Assembly: GCA_017601245.1 (NCBI GenBank)
Contig: JAFNJB010000014.1
Coordinates: forward strand, 1 to 53,746
Reading direction: 5' to 3'
Source: Candidatus Brockarchaeota archaeon
GTDB taxonomy: Archaea > Thermoproteota > EX4484-205 > JAAOZP01
DNA: 53,746 nt
The translations under genes and the position numbers were made by a program. Below are positions 48,418 to 53,746 of this stretch, one piece after another. The stretch's first letter is position 1; each line of letters starts with the position of its first letter. The notes under the pieces are model-generated. The model was not told the DNA's origin and made no database searches. It saw nothing but the letters and a program-made list of their open reading frames with translations.

Positions 48418-50190
48418 TTGTCCTCTAGAGATTCGTCTCGTTATGCTAAGTTTCTTTTCTCATTTCCATCCTTACGTGTAATAATATTTATAAATGTCTT
48501 TCTTGAAATACTTATTTCAATATTTTTATCTATTACCTGCCCTATTCTCAGATCGATCCCACAAGCTTTAATCTTAGTTTTTTTACCCATTCCATATTCA
48601 CTAATCATCCACAAGTCCTTTATTCGTAACGACAAAATTTTAACTTTCAGAAGACTCTTAGCACTACAATTAATTCAAGAAGCGATTTATACGATTCTAA
48701 TTTTCATAGGATGTCTAACTAATATTCTTTTTCATAAAGAACCTTGTTTTACAATATTCTTTTCGATCTCATTGGGCACGACACTCTCTTCATTTATCTC
48801 AATACTTGTAATGTTAGGTTTCTTAAGAAAGAATACGGTCAAAGTTTTAGCGATATCCCTTATTTACGTATTCACGCAATCATTCCGCTGGTTAGTATTG
48901 GGTCAAATGATATTTAAAACGTGGATTTTTATGATGTTATCGATTATAATATCCTTCTTTGCAAGCGTATTTTTCTTATTTTTCTTAAACCATAGGCTTA
49001 AAGGGAAAATTCCAATAAAGCCTTTAAGTATATTCCACGCATACCTAGAGTACCATCTTAATAAAAATCCTGAATCTTTCGAAAAAATTCTAGAAGATAT
49101 GAGTGAAAAAAGAGACCTAGAATTGTCCCTCCTACTATTGGATACTGAAAAAGAAGTAGATCTGTCGATATTTGGCCTATCTGTTCACTTTGGACCTTTT
49201 GGTACAGTTGGAAGTAGCCAATTACCCAGTCGTTTAATAAAATTAATTGAAAACCCTAGTCTCAGGGTACTTTTGTTACGTAATCTTTCAAACCATAGTC
49301 TTAATCTTCCCTCCTGGAGGGAGGTTGAAAAGCTCAGATTGAAAATGGTAGAGGCATTAAGTTCTGCAAAGCAATTGGGAGAATGTAATGCAAGCGTAGT
49401 CCAAAAAGAAACCGAAGGATACTCGGTTACTATCATTTCTATATGTTCTTACTGTATTGTTTTACTATCTTGTCCAGGATACTCTGTAGAAGATCTCCCT
49501 CCCGAGTGGGTACCTAATATCTCGAGCTTAATAAGCAAGTATGGCTTTACCCCATTCATAATTACGGATGCTCACAATTCAATAGATTCTTCAAGCTGGA
49601 GAACGTTAGATCCCGACTATGGTAGATTCGTTAATATTTTGGAAGAAGTATTGAAAAGCTTAAGGAAGACATCTGAGAAGAAAGTGATAATTGGATTCGA
49701 CAGAATTCACCCTTCTGTACTACCAAATGATGAAATAGGTCCTGGAGGAATATCGACTATTGTTTTGAACCTTGAAGGAGAGAACCATGCTCTCATAGTT
49801 ATAGATGGAAACAACATGGTGAAAGGTTTACGTAACTATCTTGTTGATCACTTGAAAAAATCGTTGAATTTATCAACGCTTGAAATCGTTACTACAGATA
49901 CTCATCTTCTAACTGGGATTAGAAAAGCAAAAAAAGGGTATTTTCCAATTGGCTTTAAAACAGATAAAGAACTTCTCTTGAAAACATGCATAGAATCTAT
50001 TAAAAATGCTATTAGTAGTTTATCGGCTTGTTCAATTAAAGTTTGGATTGGCAAAGTAGAAGACATTAGGGTTACTGGAGGAGTCTTTAATATTCTAGAA
50101 AGCTTTGTTAAGCAATGTAGTAAAATGATCAATATTTTGATGGTCTTGACAACTCTATTGACTTTCCTACTATCGCTTATTCTCTTTTAG
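48418..50190 (+). CDS. DUF2070-family membrane protein
   Basis: 590 aa, N-terminal TM bundle, soluble domain with LSIFGLSVHFGPFGTVGSSQLPS and ITDAHNSID. Confidence 0.82.
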   Translation: MSSRDSSRYAKFLFSFPSLRVIIFINVFLEILISIFLSITCPILRSIPQALILVFLPIPYSLIIHKSFIRNDKILTFRRLLALQLIQEAIYTILIFIGCLTNILFHKEPCFTIFFSISLGTTLSSFISILVMLGFLRKNTVKVLAISLIYVFTQSFRWLVLGQMIFKTWIFMMLSIIISFFASVFFLFFLNHRLKGKIPIKPLSIFHAYLEYHLNKNPESFEKILEDMSEKRDLELSLLLLDTEKEVDLSIFGLSVHFGPFGTVGSSQLPSRLIKLIENPSLRVLLLRNLSNHSLNLPSWREVEKLRLKMVEALSSAKQLGECNASVVQKETEGYSVTIISICSYCIVLLSCPGYSVEDLPPEWVPNISSLISKYGFTPFIITDAHNSIDSSSWRTLDPDYGRFVNILEEVLKSLRKTSEKKVIIGFDRIHPSVLPNDEIGPGGISTIVLNLEGENHALIVIDGNNMVKGLRNYLVDHLKKSLNLSTLEIVTTDTHLLTGIRKAKKGYFPIGFKTDKELLLKTCIESIKNAISSLSACSIKVWIGKVEDIRVTGGVFNILESFVKQCSKMINILMVLTTLLTFLLSLILF

Positions 50191-50454
50191 ATGGGGGTTT
50201 TCAACAACTATCTCAATTACTGGAACCATCCTGGAAGAACCACTTATGCTTTCTTCTAAAATCCTGACGTCAATTATCCTAGCACCCGCTATATTTCTCT
50301 GCAAGAGGTTTGCAACGTCAACAGCTCTTGAAATGTTTTCTCCTCTTCCTCTTATGATAAGGGTCTTGCTACCGCTGTTAAACACTGTAATACATGCAGT
50401 AACATAATTCCACGGCTTCTTTCTCCCAACGATAACAACAGCTTCACTACTCAA
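50170..50454 (-). CDS. albA: DNA/RNA-binding protein Alba
   Basis: VVIVGRKKPWNYVTACITVFNSGSKTLIIRGRGENISRAVDVANLLQRN. Confidence 0.95.
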   Translation of the reverse strand: MSSEAVVIVGRKKPWNYVTACITVFNSGSKTLIIRGRGENISRAVDVANLLQRNIAGARIIDVRILEESISGSSRMVPVIEIVVENPHLKENKR

Positions 50455-51949
50455 TATCTATCATCTCCACCTCACTGTCCCCAGTGACTTCAATGCATAT
50501 TCTTCCTATTCCCCTCTCCCTAACATTACACCATTTAATCCTTACTCCAACCCCGGGTCTTAGTCCCATAATCTTACTAGTATTTTCACGCCACGCAACT
50601 ACTTCAACAATCCCCGTATCATCCATCAAGTTTAAACGGCATAATCTTATTCTTTCGCCAGAAGTTGAAACAACCTCTTGTTCCTCTGGGGTTGTTGAAA
50701 CAACCCCCTCTACATGTATCTTCCTCATACCTGGTTCAAGCTCGTCAATTCTATAAGTTGCTTCTGGAATCTTAAGATTTGAAGGACCTTCTTCAACACC
50801 TATTATCGTCGTGGAGGATGTTGTGCTCAACAGGATTTGTCTCCCCCTGCTTCTCACAATAACGTTTAGAAATGAAATCTTCTTACCCTCAGCATCCATC
50901 TGCCTAAGCCTGTCTATAACGCCATTCCAACAGGTTAATATAGCATATGATTCACCATCTGAGACGATGGTGTCCATTACTCTCCTTATCCTTCCTCCTA
51001 ATGAGACAGTATTTTCCTTGAACATTTTTAGCACGTATAGTCTCAAGTTGACGAGTTTGCCTATGTCCGTCTTGGATAGAGCACTATACTCAACTTTCTC
51101 GGTTTTACTAACTATCTCCAGATACCCCATGGAATCAAGTTCTAACTCGAGGCTCCCGCTTAATCCTCTCCTGACTCTGGCTCCAGCAATTAAGACAGTG
51201 CTGAAAACATCCTTCTCAGTCACTTTGAATGAATGCTCGTGCCAAAGAGTCAAAGGAATTCTTAAATCTCCATCTGCCAGTATTATCCTTCTAAGGGCCC
51301 CTTCCCCCCTTATCGGATCTGAAAATCTTTTCAACTGAGAAACACCCATTACCATCGCCTTGACGTTAACAACATTGTCACTATAGCTTATTTCCCCAAG
51401 CCTTTTAAAGAACGCTTCTCTTGGAGGAATATCTGGACTATCTTCGATCTTCGATATGCTTCCATTATTACCTAGATGTATCTCCACGGTCCCGAGTCGC
51501 CCCTCTTTACTGTATGCCCTGACAATCTTAATCGCATCACCAACATTAACACCTAGTTCCTGGAATAGATTCGCCTTTTCTCTCCATAAGTATATGTAAC
51601 ACCATCCCGAGGAATCTCCTATTATCGCTCTGGATATCATAATTTTTCCATCATTAGACTCTACTTCCCTAGGCTCAAGAACCGCTATAACTCTACCGCG
51701 TGTAGAAATGCTTGTAAGACCGGAGACAATACTGCCAATCTTAATTTCTTTTTCTAGCGAAACCTCTTCGAGCCTTATTCCTAGCTCATTGGCCAAGCTG
51801 AAAACAGCCCAAACCCCCCTGTAAGCTTCGCTAACACGGGCATGTTTCTTCTTCTCCTCTATCCTTCGAATAAGCTCCTCCCTAGATATGTCCTTCCTTT
51901 TCTCTAGAATAGCCTCAATATACCTTTGAATAAGCTCCTCCCTAGACAT
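50447..51949 (-). CDS. RPA-type single-stranded DNA-binding protein with several OB folds
   Basis: 500 aa; repeated OB-like segments (GRVIAVLEPREV..., VNVKAMVMGVSQLKRF..., IHVEGVVSTTPEEQEV...VEVVAWREN). Confidence 0.85.
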   Translation of the reverse strand: MSREELIQRYIEAILEKRKDISREELIRRIEEKKKHARVSEAYRGVWAVFSLANELGIRLEEVSLEKEIKIGSIVSGLTSISTRGRVIAVLEPREVESNDGKIMISRAIIGDSSGWCYIYLWREKANLFQELGVNVGDAIKIVRAYSKEGRLGTVEIHLGNNGSISKIEDSPDIPPREAFFKRLGEISYSDNVVNVKAMVMGVSQLKRFSDPIRGEGALRRIILADGDLRIPLTLWHEHSFKVTEKDVFSTVLIAGARVRRGLSGSLELELDSMGYLEIVSKTEKVEYSALSKTDIGKLVNLRLYVLKMFKENTVSLGGRIRRVMDTIVSDGESYAILTCWNGVIDRLRQMDAEGKKISFLNVIVRSRGRQILLSTTSSTTIIGVEEGPSNLKIPEATYRIDELEPGMRKIHVEGVVSTTPEEQEVVSTSGERIRLCRLNLMDDTGIVEVVAWRENTSKIMGLRPGVGVRIKWCNVRERGIGRICIEVTGDSEVEMIDIE

Positions 51950-52023
51950 TTACCCCCTCTCCCATTATAGGCCCTAACCTGATATGCGACTTAAGATATT
52001 TACGCATACGCAATGCCCATTGC

Positions 52024-52134
52024 CTAGCGTCTAACAACCCTCCTAGCAATGAAGTAAATGATTACTATCAAAATACCCACTGCTAAAATAAGCGTTATTT
52101 TTTCCAGGTTGGAAATGAACTCATATATACTCAT
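52024..52134 (-). CDS. Candidate 36-aa single-TM microprotein, not in the supplied ORF list
   Basis: Manually translated MSIYEFISNLEKITLILAVGILIVIIYFIARRVVRR*; AT-rich TATA-like sequence about 25-30 nt upstream. Confidence 0.55.
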   Translation of the reverse strand: MSIYEFISNLEKITLILAVGILIVIIYFIARRVVRR

Positions 52135-52207
52135 GTCCTATTCGCTTTGAACAAAGGTTAATAAGCTTTAAATTAATATAATGTAGCCCTATCCTAGGTG
52201 AAGCAGA

Positions 52208-52855
52208 TTGACTAGGGAAGAAGGCGTAAAATTCCCTCTTTCAGAAGCATTCTCATTTAGCCTGGAGAGTATTAAACGTAGGTTAAGCAGGGCTCTAGTA
52301 ACAATGGCCTCGATAATAGTGGGAATATCCTTTCTAACATTTCTTCTAACTACTGGAAGAATAGTATCCAGCCTACAGCAACAATCGGGCACCATAGTAG
52401 AAGCGTATCAAATATGGGTTGCCATAATAGCACTGCTCATATGCGCAGTAGGAATCGTAAACACTATGCTGATAAGCGTTGCAGAAAGGTATAAGGAAAT
52501 AGGTACAATAAAGTGTCTAGGTGCGATGAACAGACATGTGTTAACAATATTTCTGATAGAAGGGTTCCTACTCGGTTTAATGGGGGGTGTAATAGGGTCG
52601 ATAACCGGTTGGGGTGTTGCAGCTATCTGGCAATACTTACTGCCGATTATGAGACAAGAGCCCGCACAGATTCAAGCTCTGATAGTAGCAGCAAAGCTAT
52701 GGCTAGAGTTTGATATCAAAGACCCATTAATTCTATTGTCAAACCCGCTAGTAGACATTGGGTTAAGCGTATTCATAGCATTAATATCATCCATAGTGCC
52801 CGCCTACATTGCGGCTAAGCTTAGCCCAACTGAGGCATTGAGGTATGAAGCGTAA
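52208..52855 (+). CDS. FtsX/MacB-type ABC permease lacking a large extracytoplasmic domain
   Basis: ALVTMASIIVGISFLTF..., AVGIVNTMLISVAERYKEIGTIKCLGAMNRHVLTIFLIEGFLLGLMGG; C-terminal KLSPTEALRYE. Confidence 0.9.
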   Translation: MTREEGVKFPLSEAFSFSLESIKRRLSRALVTMASIIVGISFLTFLLTTGRIVSSLQQQSGTIVEAYQIWVAIIALLICAVGIVNTMLISVAERYKEIGTIKCLGAMNRHVLTIFLIEGFLLGLMGGVIGSITGWGVAAIWQYLLPIMRQEPAQIQALIVAAKLWLEFDIKDPLILLSNPLVDIGLSVFIALISSIVPAYIAAKLSPTEALRYEA

Positions 52856-52869
52856 GAGGTGAATGTAGA

Positions 52870-53595
52870 ATGGCTTTAAGATATGAATATGCTGTTGAAA
52901 CAGAAGATTTAGCGAAATATTACGTAATGGGGCCTGTTACAGTCAAGGCTCTAGACGGGGTCAGTGTTAGAATAAGAAGGTCCGAATACCTCTCGATAAT
53001 GGGACCTTCCGGAAGCGGGAAGACAACCTTCTTCAACATGATCGGAGGGTTAGATAGACCCACTAGAGGCAAGGTTTTCATCGATGAAGTTGATATAGCA
53101 AGTCTCGATGCCTATGAGCTTGCATGGCTTAGGGCTAAGAAAATAGGATACGTTTTCCAGACTTTTAACCTGATACCCGTATTAACAGCAATGGAGAACG
53201 TTATGCTTCCTATGATCTTCACGGGAGTGGACAGGGATGAGAGAATTAAGAAGGCAAGGGAAATGCTTACTAGAGTTGGACTAGGTGAAAGACTACATCA
53301 CAAACCTGGAGAACTCTCTGGGGGACAGCAACAAAGAGTTGCGATAGCAAGAGCATTAGTAAATGATCCAGTTATAGTTCTTGCAGACGAGCCGACTGGA
53401 AACCTTGATCTTCACACCGGATTAGAAATAATCAACCTATTGAAAACACTAAACACTGAAAAGAGAGTCACCATAATAAATGCAACACATGACCTGAAAA
53501 TGATTGATGTTAGCGATAGGATATTCTGGATACGTGACGGTAAGATCGAAAGAATAGAGACTAGAGCAGAGGTAGCAGTAAAGGAAGTAGAGTAA
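52870..53595 (+). CDS. ABC transporter ATPase, MacB/LolD family
   Basis: [39 protein letters not shown]. Confidence 0.96.
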   Translation: MALRYEYAVETEDLAKYYVMGPVTVKALDGVSVRIRRSEYLSIMGPSGSGKTTFFNMIGGLDRPTRGKVFIDEVDIASLDAYELAWLRAKKIGYVFQTFNLIPVLTAMENVMLPMIFTGVDRDERIKKAREMLTRVGLGERLHHKPGELSGGQQQRVAIARALVNDPVIVLADEPTGNLDLHTGLEIINLLKTLNTEKRVTIINATHDLKMIDVSDRIFWIRDGKIERIETRAEVAVKEVE

Positions 53596-53746
53596 AATTT
53601 ACACCTCCTTTATTGTATCAAACGCCTACTTCAAAATTTATTGTAAAACAGATTAGAAATCATTTATCGCAGAGTATTCAACAAGGTTTTGAACGATTTA
53701 AGGAAGTACTCTATTTCTTCCCTTCCCTCATACCCGACGTTTCCTA

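Noticed and set aside
1-53746. CRISPR arrays, transposases, rRNA genes, integrase genes
   Set aside because: Looked for regularly spaced repeats and family motifs; none seen in the window.

Overview
The window reads as a chromosomal segment of an archaeon of the TACK type. It carries archaeal RNA polymerase, exosome and replication genes, TATA-like promoters, tRNA introns, an unsplit RpoA and PolD. Main blocks: (i) ATP-dependent DNA ligase, then an accessory 2-12 kb region with a BlaI/MecI-type regulator, a membrane zinc metalloprotease, an HtrA-like protease, a NEW3-type secreted protein with an ABC-2 exporter, and a small secreted protein; (ii) tRNA-Gly, tRNA-Leu, an Mn/Ca transporter-like protein (UPF0016), MscS and guaB; (iii) a minus-strand rpoH-rpoB-rpoA-rpl30e-nusA-rps12-rps7 operon; (iv) an intron-rich tRNA-Tyr, endA and glyS; (v) aEF1B, fen1, pcm, ino1 and DNA polymerase B; (vi) the pop5/psmA/SBDS/rrp4/rrp41/rrp42/L37Ae/Pcc1/prefoldin-beta superoperon, an ECF transporter core, PolD small subunit, Sec61beta, DUF2070, Alba and RPA; (vii) a minimal FtsX-type ABC transporter. 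Most notable observations: (a) a near-perfect 17-bp palindrome TACTAC-N5-GTAGTA just upstream of the start codon of four transcription units, including blaI itself, which suggests an archaeal BlaI/protease envelope-stress regulon; (b) a 14-nt D-loop intron in tRNA-Leu(UAA) and two introns (54 nt D-loop, 45 nt at 37/38) in tRNA-Tyr(GUA), with bulge-helix-bulge motifs that restore canonical tRNAs; (c) a decayed insertion relic flanked by a degenerate copy of the tRNA-Leu 3' end; (d) a possible H/ACA-like guide RNA. All calls come from reading the sequence and the supplied ORFs. No database searches or folding software were run.
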